Origin: Clostridiales bacterium
GTDB taxonomy: Bacteria; Bacillota; Clostridia; Lachnospirales; Lachnospiraceae
Length of the DNA stretch: 18,660 nt
Assembly (NCBI GenBank): GCA_020859965.1
Contig: JAJBVF010000086.1
Span: 1-18,660 of the forward strand
Reading direction: 5' to 3'
The translations under genes were made by a program, and so were the position numbers. A model generated the notes under the pieces. The model worked only from the letters and a program-made list of their open reading frames with translations, had not been told where the DNA came from and searched no databases. Positions 1 through 7,455 of the stretch are shown here, in pieces. Position 1 is the stretch's first letter; each line of letters starts with the position of its first letter.

Positions 1-753
1 CTGGCCAACGCTGATCGTGCCAACCATCAGAGTGTTGTTCTTCTTAAGAATGACGGTATCCTCCCTCTGACTGCTGAAAAATATAGCGGAAAGAAAGTAT
101 ATGCGGAGGCGTTCCACAAGACCGCCGAAGCGGGAGAAGCAGCTTCCAGAGTATTGCGGGCTATGCTGGGTGATGTGAACCTGACAGACGATTACAACGA
201 GGCGGATATCGCGATTCTCTTCGTGAATCCATCCTCCGGCGAGTATTTCTCCGCGACTGCCGGGTACCTGGAACTGGACATCTGTGAGGAAAAAGAAGTA
301 CAGGATGTGGATTCCTTCTGCCGGCCCATGGCCGAAACGCATCTGGAAACCACCCTTACCGGAGCGAAAAAAATCGCAGAAATCTCCAATGCTGTCCACG
401 CACACGGTGGTAAGGTCATCGCCAATATCAACTTCCACCTGGCATGGCTGGTGGGCAATGTAGAACGCTATGCAGATGCTCTGACGGCTGGTTTTGAGAC
501 GAATCCGGACGCCACTCTGGATGTGATGTTCGGGCGCTTCACTCCTGCAGGCAGGCTGCCCTTTACTTTACCCAGGGGTGATGAGGTGCTGGCAGTAAAC
601 GCAGATGGCATCTGTATTTCGCCAAACGATGTCCCGGGCTATGAGAAAGATCAGTATATGCCGGAAGAGCTGAAAGACGAAAACGGAAAAGCCTATGCTT
701 ACCGTGACGCGGCAGGTAACTATTACGAGCTTGATTTCGGGCTTTCATGGTAA
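1..753 (+). CDS. Glycoside hydrolase family 3, C-terminal part (5' end outside window)
   Basis: The frame is open from base 1, so the start lies upstream of the window. Near its beginning the protein reads SVVLLKNDGILPL, the hallmark that opens the GH3 C-terminal (alpha/beta sandwich) domain. Later parts fit that domain: a segment around nt 500-580 with the GRFTPAGRLPFTLP motif, and an end in YYELDFGLSW, which resembles the usual GH3 ending (yefGyGLSY). No fibronectin-III-like domain follows, so the enzyme stops right after the sandwich domain. GH3 enzymes remove terminal sugars from beta-glucosides, xylosides and related glycans; substrate and catalytic residues cannot be judged because the N-terminal TIM barrel is missing here. 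No signal peptide can be assessed. The ptsI start lies 44 nt downstream, so the two may be cotranscribed, which would couple glycan hydrolysis to sugar uptake. Confidence 0.9.
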   Translation: MANADRANHQSVVLLKNDGILPLTAEKYSGKKVYAEAFHKTAEAGEAASRVLRAMLGDVNLTDDYNEADIAILFVNPSSGEYFSATAGYLELDICEEKEVQDVDSFCRPMAETHLETTLTGAKKIAEISNAVHAHGGKVIANINFHLAWLVGNVERYADALTAGFETNPDATLDVMFGRFTPAGRLPFTLPRGDEVLAVNADGICISPNDVPGYEKDQYMPEELKDENGKAYAYRDAAGNYYELDFGLSW

Positions 754-797
754 ATGGAGATTATCTATCTGTTTTTGTTAGAAAAATGGGGGATCAT

Positions 798-2450
798 ATG
801 ATTTTATTGCAGGGTAAGGGCGTGTCCCGGGGCGTAACCAGCGGTCCGCTGTATTTTTTTCAGCGTAATACCGGTGAGATCGTACGTAATACTGTGGAAG
901 ATCTGGAGAACGAAAAGGCACGGTTTGAGCGGGCGCAGGCGCAGTCTGTGAAGCAGCTGAAAGCGCTGGCGGAAAAATGCCGGGCAGAGTCTGGTGATGA
1001 GTCAGCCGTTCTGTTTGAGGCGCATGCCATGTTCGTGGAGGATGAGGATTATGTAGGGAGCATTCTGACAACCCTGGAAGAGGAACGGTGCAATGTGGAA
1101 TATGCGGCCTGGCAGGCCGGGGAACAGTTTGCCGCGATGTTTGCCGCTATGGATGATGAATATATGCAGGCCAGAGCCGCTGACATCAAGGATGTCACCC
1201 GGCGGATTCTGAACAATCTCATGGGAATCGTGGAGGGCGGCATTGATTCAGAAGAACCAGTGATTCTGGCTGCTGACGACCTGGCTCCTTCGGAGACCCT
1301 TCAGCTGGACAAGAGCAAGATCCTGGGCTTCATCACTCAGGGAGGCTCCGGAAACAGCCATACGGCGATCCTGGCCAGAACTATGGGCATTCCGGCCATC
1401 TGCGGTCTGGGGGATGCGTTGAAGCAGGACTATGAAGGCCGGACGGCTTACATCGATGGTGAGACGGGGAAAATCTGTCTGGAGCCGGATGAGCTGACGC
1501 TCCAGTCTTTCCGGGATAAGCTGGCGAAGCAGGAGCAGATGCGGGAGCTGATGCAGACGATGAAAGGGCAGGAGGACGTGACTCTGGACGGGCGGCATAT
1601 CAAGCTCTATTGCAACATTGGTTCTCCGGAAGATGTCGGCGCTGTTCTCGCCAATGATGGCCAGGGCATCGGTCTGTTCCGGTCGGAATTCCTGTATCTG
1701 GCTGCCAGCGACTATCCGACCGAGGAGGAGCAGTTTCAGGCGTACAAGACCGTGGCGGCGGCTATGAACGGCAAGCGGGTTATCATCCGTACCCTGGACA
1801 TCGGCGCGGATAAGCAGGTCGATTACTTTAACCTGACGAAAGAGGAGAATCCGGCTATGGGGCTTCGGGCCATCCGGATCTGCCTGAACCGGCCGGAGGT
1901 GTTTCGCACGCAGCTTCGGGCGCTGTACCGTGCTTCTGCCTACGGCAAGGTGGCAATCATGTTCCCCATGATTACCTCCGTCTGGGAAGTGAAGGAGTGT
2001 AAACGGGCCTGCAACAGCGTCATGGCGGAGCTGACCAAAGAAGGTATTCCTTTTAATCCGGAGACAGAGATCGGTATTATGATCGAGACACCGGCCTCCA
2101 TCTTTATGGCTCATGACCTGGCAAAGCTGGTGGACTTCTTCTCTGTAGGCACGAACGACCTGACTCAGTACACTCTGGCCTGTGACCGCCAGTGCAATGA
2201 TCTGGGCAAGTTCTTCGACCCTCATCATCCGGCGATTCTGCGGGCGCTGAAAATGGCGGCAGATGCCGCTCATGCAGAGGGCATCTGGATCGGCATTTGT
2301 GGTGAGCTCGGAGCGGATCTTTCTCTGCTGCCTACTTTCCTGGCCATTGGCATTGATGAGCTCAGTGTATCTCCTGCCAGCGTACTTCCTCTCCGGGCAG
2401 CCATCCGCAAGAGCATCGCGCAGAACTGTACGCTGGAAATGCTGGAGTAA
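798..2450 (+). CDS. ptsI: PTS enzyme I (phosphoenolpyruvate-protein phosphotransferase)
   Basis: This is the cytosolic first enzyme of the PTS: it takes phosphate from phosphoenolpyruvate on a histidine and passes it to HPr. With the ATG at 798 the protein has 550 residues, close to the usual 570. Visible motifs are the N-terminal GKGVSRGVTSGPLYF, the phosphohistidine site GGSGNSHTAILARTMGIPA with active-site His188, the PEP-site segment DFFSVGTNDLTQYTLACDR, and the C-terminal IGICGELGAD with the conserved Cys501. The frame continues upstream to 747, overlapping the GH3 end, but the 798 start has a GGGGGA ribosome binding site at 788-793 and begins exactly where the family does; an in-frame ATG at 786 is a less likely alternative. 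No HPr gene is in view. Base composition matches the GH3 gene, so both look like resident host genes. Confidence 0.95.
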   Translation: MILLQGKGVSRGVTSGPLYFFQRNTGEIVRNTVEDLENEKARFERAQAQSVKQLKALAEKCRAESGDESAVLFEAHAMFVEDEDYVGSILTTLEEERCNVEYAAWQAGEQFAAMFAAMDDEYMQARAADIKDVTRRILNNLMGIVEGGIDSEEPVILAADDLAPSETLQLDKSKILGFITQGGSGNSHTAILARTMGIPAICGLGDALKQDYEGRTAYIDGETGKICLEPDELTLQSFRDKLAKQEQMRELMQTMKGQEDVTLDGRHIKLYCNIGSPEDVGAVLANDGQGIGLFRSEFLYLAASDYPTEEEQFQAYKTVAAAMNGKRVIIRTLDIGADKQVDYFNLTKEENPAMGLRAIRICLNRPEVFRTQLRALYRASAYGKVAIMFPMITSVWEVKECKRACNSVMAELTKEGIPFNPETEIGIMIETPASIFMAHDLAKLVDFFSVGTNDLTQYTLACDRQCNDLGKFFDPHHPAILRALKMAADAAHAEGIWIGICGELGADLSLLPTFLAIGIDELSVSPASVLPLRAAIRKSIAQNCTLEMLE

Positions 2451-2457
2451 TGAGAAG

Positions 2458-2485
2458 TTCATTTTTTCATGTTAGAAAAAATGAA
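2458..2485. other. A/T-rich hairpin just after ptsI
   Basis: The arms TTCATTTTTTC (2458-2468) and GAAAAAATGAA (2475-2485) form a perfect 11-bp stem with a 6-nt loop. It starts 7 nt after the ptsI stop. There is no G/C core and no T-run after the stem, so it is at best a weak terminator or a 3' stabilising hairpin. Confidence 0.45.
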
Positions 2486-2531
2486 AGTGTCAGGCAATTG
2501 ATTTTGTTCCGAATTAAGAATGAAAACAAAC

Positions 2532-2575
2532 AAAAATCAATTTATGTTCCGATTTCGGAAAGTAAATTGATTTTT
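2532..2575. repeat. Long nested inverted repeat upstream of the DUF4143 ATPase
   Basis: A 13-bp perfect outer repeat, AAAAATCAATTTA (2532-2544) and TAAATTGATTTTT (2563-2575), encloses an inner 6-bp repeat TTCCGA/TCGGAA (2547-2552 and 2555-2560). A third related arm, ATTGATTTTGTTCCGA, occurs at about 2499-2514, so the outer arm could pair in two ways. The repeat ends in T residues and could terminate ptsI transcription, or act as an operator for the ATPase gene 49 nt downstream. Confidence 0.6.
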
Positions 2576-2623
2576 TTAGAATGATATGCTAGAATGGGAA
2601 CAGAAAATACGGGGGTGCGCAAA

Positions 2624-3871
2624 ATGGTTGAACGGACAGAATATCTGAATGCGCTTATCAGCTGGAAAGATGAGCAGGTCATAAAGGTTATCACAGGAAT
2701 CCGGCGCTGCGGGAAGTCGACTCTGATGCTGCAGTATCAGGATTATCTGAAAACACAGGGCGTTTCTTCCGATCAGATAATCACAGTTAATTTTGAAGAA
2801 CTGGAATATGAAGAGCTTTTGGATTATAAAAAGCTTTATGTCTGGCTGAAAGAGCGTCTGTCAGAAGGCCGGATCACTTATATTTTCCTGGATGAAATTC
2901 AGAAAGTTCCCCAGTTTGAAAAGGTTGTGGACAGCCTTTATGTAAAGCCGGGCATAGATCTGTATATCACCGGTTCCAATGCATATATGCTTTCCGGAGA
3001 TCTGGCGACACTTTTATCCGGGCGCTATGTCGAAATCAAAATGCTGCCGCTTTCTTTTGCTGAATTTCAGACACTTACAAAAGTGGAGGCTGAAAAGGGT
3101 TTTGCAGAATATCTGAAAAATGGCAGTCTTCCGTATATTGCCGTTATGGACCGTACCAGTGAAAAGGTGGATATGTATCTTGAAGGCATCTATAATACAG
3201 TGATCGTTCGGGATATCGAAGACCGTCAGGTGAGAAGAGAGTCCGATTCGGCGAAAAGAAAAATCACAGATATTGCTCTTTTGAAGACGATTGCGAGATA
3301 CCTTGCAAGTGTCATTGGCAGTCCGGTTTCGATCAGGAGCATTACAGATTATCTGGTATCGGGCGGCCGGAAGATTTCTCCGAATACGGTGAATGATTAT
3401 GTGGAGGTTTTGGTGGAGTCCTTCATTTTTTACCCTGTCGACCGCTTCGATATTGCAGGAAAGCAGCTTTTGAAAGCAAACCGCAAATATTATATGGTGG
3501 ATCTGGGCATCCGCAATCATATTCTTCCCCGAAAAAACTACGATTTTGGTTTCTCTATAGAGAACGTGGTTTATTTTGAACTGCTTCGCAGAGGCTATAA
3601 GGTTACCATGGGGAAACAGGGCAATGCTGAGGTGGATTTTGTAGCGGAAAAACAGGGTGCATATATGTATGTGCAGGTGACCGCTGATATGACTGCGGAA
3701 GAGACCTTTGAACGTGAATTGCGTCCGCTGCGTGCGATCCGGGATAATTACGAAAAAATCGTTCTGACGATGGATCAGAATACTCCCGGCAATTACGAAG
3801 GAATTCAGGCGATCTATCTGCTGGACTGGCTGGGAAACAGGGAAAGCCCATCCAGGCTGTGGAAGAAGTGA
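2624..3871 (+). CDS. AAA ATPase with DUF4143 C-terminal domain
   Basis: A P-loop ATPase of the widespread DUF4143 family (AAA_14 plus DUF4143), 415 residues from the ATG at 2624. The Walker A motif GIRRCGKST is at residues 25-33, Walker B YIFLDEIQ around residues 86-92, and a sensor-like ITGSN at 115-119 is followed by the family's LLSGRYVEIKMLPLSFAEF. The C-terminal part (about residues 200-400) ends in a nuclease-fold-like stretch, NAEVDFVAEKQGAYMYVQVT, that is conserved in the family; whether it cuts DNA is not known. An upstream in-frame ATG at 2594 exists, but 2624 has a GGGGGTG ribosome binding site at 2611-2617 with good spacing. The gene stands alone behind the inverted repeat and converges on the LysR gene. 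Cellular role is unknown; homologues are common in gut anaerobes, often as isolated genes. Family assignment is firm, function is not. Confidence 0.9.
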   Translation: MVERTEYLNALISWKDEQVIKVITGIRRCGKSTLMLQYQDYLKTQGVSSDQIITVNFEELEYEELLDYKKLYVWLKERLSEGRITYIFLDEIQKVPQFEKVVDSLYVKPGIDLYITGSNAYMLSGDLATLLSGRYVEIKMLPLSFAEFQTLTKVEAEKGFAEYLKNGSLPYIAVMDRTSEKVDMYLEGIYNTVIVRDIEDRQVRRESDSAKRKITDIALLKTIARYLASVIGSPVSIRSITDYLVSGGRKISPNTVNDYVEVLVESFIFYPVDRFDIAGKQLLKANRKYYMVDLGIRNHILPRKNYDFGFSIENVVYFELLRRGYKVTMGKQGNAEVDFVAEKQGAYMYVQVTADMTAEETFERELRPLRAIRDNYEKIVLTMDQNTPGNYEGIQAIYLLDWLGNRESPSRLWKK

Positions 3872-3913
3872 TCTGGATTAATCCGGATAAAATCCCTTTT
3901 GACAGGGCGCATG

Positions 3914-4801
3914 TTAGAAAAACGGCACGATTTCCGGACCGTTTTTCTCATGATACACTTCATGGATATATTTGAGGAATTCTTTTACCGGCACAGATGC
4001 ATTTTCATGATAAAAAAAACCATAAGAAAGAGTGCAGTTCCATTCAAAGGGAAGAATCACCATATCAAACAGAATATCCTGCCAGCAGGCTGGTGCGAGA
4101 AGAATGCACTGATGGCAGCAACACTCCCAGATCAGGGATTCTTCGACCATGTCGGTGATCGTCGGATGGATCTGATGCATTTTAAAATTGTGGAAAAGTG
4201 CGTTTTCGTTTTCCTTTGGCATATGTTTCATCACGAAAACAGGGTATTTCTGCAGATCATCGTAGCGTAAAACTTTTTTTGATGCGAGCGGATGATCTTT
4301 GGATACGGCGCATCCGAGCGGCATCTCGCATATTTTCAGGAATGCCCAGTCCTTTTGCCAGGGAACGTCTGCACGAATTCCTTCAATTAAATCAGCCTGG
4401 GTAAAATGGTTCGGCCCGGTGGCCAGATTCACAAGACGAATGTTATAATCTTCTTTTTTATTCGAAAAAAGGATCCAGAGATCATACAGCAGGCGTATTT
4501 TATAGTTTAAAGAAGTACCTACGCATATGGTATTGACTTTGGTACTGACGGAAAGCAGTTCCTGGCGAATTCGCTTTCCCTCTTTGACATATATTTCCCC
4601 TTCATTTTTTAAATAACGTCCTGCATCAGTAAGCGCAAGACCGTGCTTTGTCCGGGTAAAAAGAGTGACCTGCAGCTCCTGTTCCAGGTGATTGATCTGC
4701 TGGATCACTGCGCTTGGAGTAATATAAAGCGCCTGAGCGGCTTTTGAAAAGCTTTTGCATTCGGATACGAGCAGAAAGGTGTCAAGTTTTTTATTATACA
4801 T
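3914..4801 (-). CDS. LysR-type transcriptional regulator
   Basis: A 295-residue LysR-family protein of normal length. The N-terminal winged helix-turn-helix is clear: FLLVSECKSFSKAAQALYIT then PSAVIQQINHLEQELQVTLF, and HGLALTDAGRYL (about residues 9-64). Residues 90-295 form the effector-binding domain. It is divergent from the flavoprotein reductase gene, the usual arrangement for a LysR regulator and its target, and its own promoter overlaps the shared dyad at 4859-4875. Odd point: five cysteines fall in 13 residues (Cys227, 228, 229, 232, 239, in WECCCHQCILLAPACW), which could mean redox or metal sensitivity or may simply be a subfamily trait. The likely inducer is the electron acceptor of the neighbouring reductase or a related compound; this is inference. 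Confidence 0.92.
   Translation of the reverse strand: MYNKKLDTFLLVSECKSFSKAAQALYITPSAVIQQINHLEQELQVTLFTRTKHGLALTDAGRYLKNEGEIYVKEGKRIRQELLSVSTKVNTICVGTSLNYKIRLLYDLWILFSNKKEDYNIRLVNLATGPNHFTQADLIEGIRADVPWQKDWAFLKICEMPLGCAVSKDHPLASKKVLRYDDLQKYPVFVMKHMPKENENALFHNFKMHQIHPTITDMVEESLIWECCCHQCILLAPACWQDILFDMVILPFEWNCTLSYGFFYHENASVPVKEFLKYIHEVYHEKNGPEIVPFF
3917..3947. terminator. Likely bidirectional terminator between the ATPase and LysR genes
   Basis: A perfect 9-bp stem, GAAAAACGG (3917-3925) and CCGTTTTTC (3939-3947), with a 13-nt loop. It lies inside the last codons of the LysR gene and 46 nt beyond the ATPase stop. Both strands carry a five-T run at the 3' side of the stem, which fits termination of the two converging genes. 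Confidence 0.55.
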
Positions 4802-4858
4802 TTTTTGATAATTCTCCGGTCAGATTTCGTTTTAAAAAGGAAGCTTTATTAGGATTAC

Positions 4859-4875
4859 CTTATAACGATTATAAG
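4859..4875. promoter_or_regulatory. Dyad, probable LysR-type operator
   Basis: CTTATAACGATTATAAG is a perfect 7-bp inverted repeat around a 3-nt centre. It sits just upstream of the reductase -35 box and contains the -10 box of the divergent LysR promoter. That is the classical layout of a LysR site that both activates the target gene and represses its own gene. Confidence 0.6.
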
Positions 4876-4896
4876 ATTATCTGTCTTCAAATGCAA
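4868..4896 (-). promoter_or_regulatory. Promoter of the LysR gene, overlapping the operator
   Basis: On the minus strand TTGCAT (4896-4891) and TATAAT (4873-4868) are separated by 17 bp. The -10 box lies inside the dyad at 4859-4875 and the -35 box overlaps the start of the opposing promoter, so the two promoters cannot easily be occupied together. Confidence 0.55.
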
Positions 4897-4914
4897 GTAA
4901 ATGCATGTTAAAAT
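4886..4914 (+). promoter_or_regulatory. Promoter of the flavoprotein reductase gene
   Basis: The -35 box is TTCAAA (4886-4891) and the -10 box TAAAAT (4909-4914), with a 17-bp spacer and an extended -10 TG at 4906-4907. The start of transcription would be near 4921, about 20 nt before the ATG. The weak -35 fits dependence on the LysR activator bound at the adjacent dyad. Confidence 0.6.
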
Positions 4915-4941
4915 AAAGAAAAAAAGAAGGAGGATTTACAA

Positions 4942-7251
4942 ATGGGCAAATTTCTTTCCCGCCGTGAGTTTTTAAAGAGCGCAGCGGCGGCAAGCGCAAG
5001 TGCTGCAGTATTGGGATTCCTGCATATTCCGGCTGCTGCAGAGGAAGAGAGCGCATCGACAGATCTGTATACGCCAGGTACATATACAGCTACAGAAGAG
5101 ACTTCTTATTCCAGCATTACTGTTACCATGGACTTTTCTTCGGACGCGATCACAGCCTGCACGATCGAATCTTCAGGCGATCAGGATCTGCTGACCGATG
5201 AGAAGAAGGAAGCAATGGCAGCTGCGATTGTGGAAGGACAGGGCACAGATGTTGACGCTGTATCCAGCTGCACACTGGTCGCTTCGGTAGCGGCGATTGA
5301 GACCTGTGTAGCAAAGTGTATCGCGGAAGCGAGCGGCAGCGAATATGAAGAGGAAGAAGCGGCAGAGGTTACCGGCAGGGTAAAGGGCTATTGCGGTCCT
5401 GGCGATTGGCTTGGTGAAGCTCCGGAGGATCCGGCTGATTATGTAGACGCAGGTACCTTTGATGTGATTATTCTTGGCGGCGGTCACTCAGGTGTTGGCG
5501 CTGCATTTGGCGCAGTGGATGAAGGTTCCACGGTTGCTGTAGTAGAAAAACAGGCGTGGAGCAGCTTTGTAGATCTGGAAGAGACCGGATCCAATATGGG
5601 CGGCTGGTATGGCGAGGATATCGGCCACGTGAATTCGCAGTTTTTGATTGACCGTGGGTATGGTCCTTATGATACAGGAGCTATTACGGCTGAGTTCTGT
5701 AAGCGAGCGGCAGGCCGTGTGAATCCGGAGATTATCAAGAACTTCGTTCAGTATTCCGGTGAAATGTTTGACCGGTACAAGGAGATTTATGACTCTTATG
5801 AGACAGAGCGTCAGGAGAACGACAGCAATGTTTATCTGTCCAGCACCGCTGTGATCGTTCCGACCGCGACCGGCGACGGAAGCACCGGAGATCAGTGGGT
5901 AAACGGTGAGCCGGCTGGCGGTGAAGGATACTATGACATGAGCAATATGTTTGCGTATCCGATGTGTAATACGCAGGCAGCATACGGACAGCAGAATGCG
6001 GAATATCCGATTGAGTGCGGCGGATATAAGACCTGGCCGTGCAATGCGCAGTTCTATGGATATCAGGGAAATAATATTGAGTATATCCATAAGTATGTGG
6101 TAAAATATGTACAGGAGACCGAAGGCTGCACCTGGGATTTCGAACGGGAAGGCGTGAAACTGATTCAGGACGATACCGGAAAAGTGGTTGGTCTGTATGC
6201 GAAAGACGCAGACGGCACCTACTATCGCTATAACTGCAACAAAGGTGTGATCCTCTGCGCAGGCGATTATATCGGAGATCCGGAAATGTGCTGGGCTCTC
6301 CTGAATGAAGGCATGGAATGGGCGGAGCGCAGCGGCTCAACCGCTGACAGCTGGACTTCCGCAGGTACAAGGAACGGCGCCGGACACAAGATGGCATGCT
6401 GGATCGGCGCTATGATTGAGCCGTCACCGCGCGGCTGGATGGGTCTTGGCGGAGGCGCGTCAGGTCCGTGGGGAACCGCTCCGATGCTGATGCTCAATTC
6501 ACGCGGAAAGCGTTTCATGAACGAGGGTTCGATTGCGCAGATTTCTGCAGTTACGCTGCGTCAGCCGGCAGGCCTTTGCTGCTATGTGACAGATGCGAAC
6601 TGGAGAGAAACGCTGAAAGCAGCTCCGCTTGATCATGGAGCGCCGAACTTTGGTATGCAGGATTACTGGGACAAGGTAGAGGCTGATATGGACGCCTGTG
6701 TACCGGGACAGTCAAATACTATTACGATCGCAAACCTGGCGGAGCGCGATCAGATGAGCGGCAGCATTTTCTGCGCGGATACGCTTGATGAACTGGCAGA
6801 TCTGCTTGGATATACCGGTGATGCCAAAGAGAACTTCCTGGCGTCCATCGAGCATTACAATGAGCTGTGTGCGGCAGGCGTTGACAGCGATTACGGAAAA
6901 GATGCTCCTTACATGATCCCGATTGATACCGCTCCGTTCTATGGCGGAACAAGTTCTACCTCTCATTCTACCAGCCCGGCGATGGTTACCATGTCCGGCC
7001 TTGTGACGGATGAGACACAGAACGTGGTAAATCAGGACTGGGAGCCGATTGAAGGCCTGTATGCGGCCGGCAACTGCCTTGGCGGACGCTATGGCTTCGG
7101 ATACAGCACACCGTTTGCAGGAAACTCTGTTGGTATGGCAATGACGCACGGATGGATCGCGGGTCATCAGGTAGCTTCTGATAAGGAATTCCTTGGTACG
7201 CCGGTAGAGGCGGTAGAAGCTGCTCAGACAGGTGCGGGCGGCCCGGGCTGA
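4942..7251 (+). CDS. Tat-exported flavoprotein reductase: FMN-binding plus FAD-binding (fumarate reductase/urocanate reductase-like)
   Basis: A 769-residue extracytoplasmic reductase. A Tat signal lies at the N-terminus (SRREFLKS at residues 6-13, hydrophobic Ala-rich stretch, likely cleavage near AAA/EEE at 31-36). Residues 41-131 form an FMN-binding domain with DAVSSCT, where Thr111 matches the threonine that ApbE flavinylates in this family (usual motif SGAT). From residue 174 a Rossmann fold with DVIILGGGHSGVGAA binds FAD, and the C-terminal GNCLGGRYGFGYSTPFAGNSVGMAMTH (described in parts: GGRYG, TPFAGNS) completes the FAD_binding_2 domain. Such enzymes reduce diet- or host-derived organic compounds as terminal electron acceptors; the substrate cannot be read from sequence. 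There is no haem-binding CxxCH motif. Start supported by AAGGAGG at 4927-4933. Regulated by the divergent LysR; the HemW-like gene follows on the same strand. Confidence 0.93.
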   Translation: MGKFLSRREFLKSAAAASASAAVLGFLHIPAAAEEESASTDLYTPGTYTATEETSYSSITVTMDFSSDAITACTIESSGDQDLLTDEKKEAMAAAIVEGQGTDVDAVSSCTLVASVAAIETCVAKCIAEASGSEYEEEEAAEVTGRVKGYCGPGDWLGEAPEDPADYVDAGTFDVIILGGGHSGVGAAFGAVDEGSTVAVVEKQAWSSFVDLEETGSNMGGWYGEDIGHVNSQFLIDRGYGPYDTGAITAEFCKRAAGRVNPEIIKNFVQYSGEMFDRYKEIYDSYETERQENDSNVYLSSTAVIVPTATGDGSTGDQWVNGEPAGGEGYYDMSNMFAYPMCNTQAAYGQQNAEYPIECGGYKTWPCNAQFYGYQGNNIEYIHKYVVKYVQETEGCTWDFEREGVKLIQDDTGKVVGLYAKDADGTYYRYNCNKGVILCAGDYIGDPEMCWALLNEGMEWAERSGSTADSWTSAGTRNGAGHKMACWIGAMIEPSPRGWMGLGGGASGPWGTAPMLMLNSRGKRFMNEGSIAQISAVTLRQPAGLCCYVTDANWRETLKAAPLDHGAPNFGMQDYWDKVEADMDACVPGQSNTITIANLAERDQMSGSIFCADTLDELADLLGYTGDAKENFLASIEHYNELCAAGVDSDYGKDAPYMIPIDTAPFYGGTSSTSHSTSPAMVTMSGLVTDETQNVVNQDWEPIEGLYAAGNCLGGRYGFGYSTPFAGNSVGMAMTHGWIAGHQVASDKEFLGTPVEAVEAAQTGAGGPG

Positions 7252-7282
7252 TTTCGCGGCAGAGAAGTAAGATAGCAGAATT

Positions 7283-7312
7283 GGGCAGGAGACAGCTTGT
7301 CGTCTCCTGCTC
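7283..7312 (+). terminator. Strong hairpin after the reductase gene
   Basis: GCAGGAGAC (7285-7293) pairs with GTCTCCTGC (7302-7310), extendable by two pairs outward (one G-T). It begins about 30 nt after the reductase stop. There is no T-run after it, so it may be a weak terminator, an mRNA-stabilising structure, or part of the structured leader that follows. Confidence 0.45.
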
Positions 7313-7316
7313 GTCC

Positions 7317-7417
7317 GCGCGGGCTGCGTCTGGCGGTAGCCAGAAAAATACATCTTGCAGCCCTGCGCATATTAAAATGTCGTCTCATTGGCAGGATTTG
7401 TCTGTGGGCGGCATTTT
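7317..7417 (+). promoter_or_regulatory. Structured leader upstream of the HemW-like gene
   Basis: Two further stems follow the hairpin at 7283-7312. GCGC+GGGCTGC (7317-7327) pairs with GCAGCCC+GCGC (7357-7368, one bulged T) and encloses TCTGGC-ggta-GCCAGA (7329-7344). Then AAAATGTCG (7374-7382) pairs with CGGCATTTT (7409-7417, one G-T pair). The 204-bp gap holds no gene. It matches no riboswitch class that I recognise. It could be an unassigned structured RNA or a series of imperfect terminators. Confidence 0.4.
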
Positions 7418-7455
7418 CACTTGAGAAGACGATCAGAATTGATTGGAGGCATCAG

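Noticed and set aside
1248..2462. Long minus-strand open frame opposite ptsI (404 codons)
   Set aside because: It is the mirror of a strongly conserved enzyme I gene, has no recognisable domain and reflects codon bias.
5735..6397. Minus-strand open frames inside the reductase gene
   Set aside because: Arg/Ser/Cys-rich shadows of a clear coding gene, without family resemblance.
7283..7417. Known riboswitch (cobalamin, FMN, TPP, SAM)
   Set aside because: I could not find the conserved core sequences of any of these classes.
7297..7455. N-terminal extension of the HemW-like protein
   Set aside because: The reading frame is open there, but the translation has no HemW homology and overlies RNA stems; the start at 7456 has a ribosome binding site.
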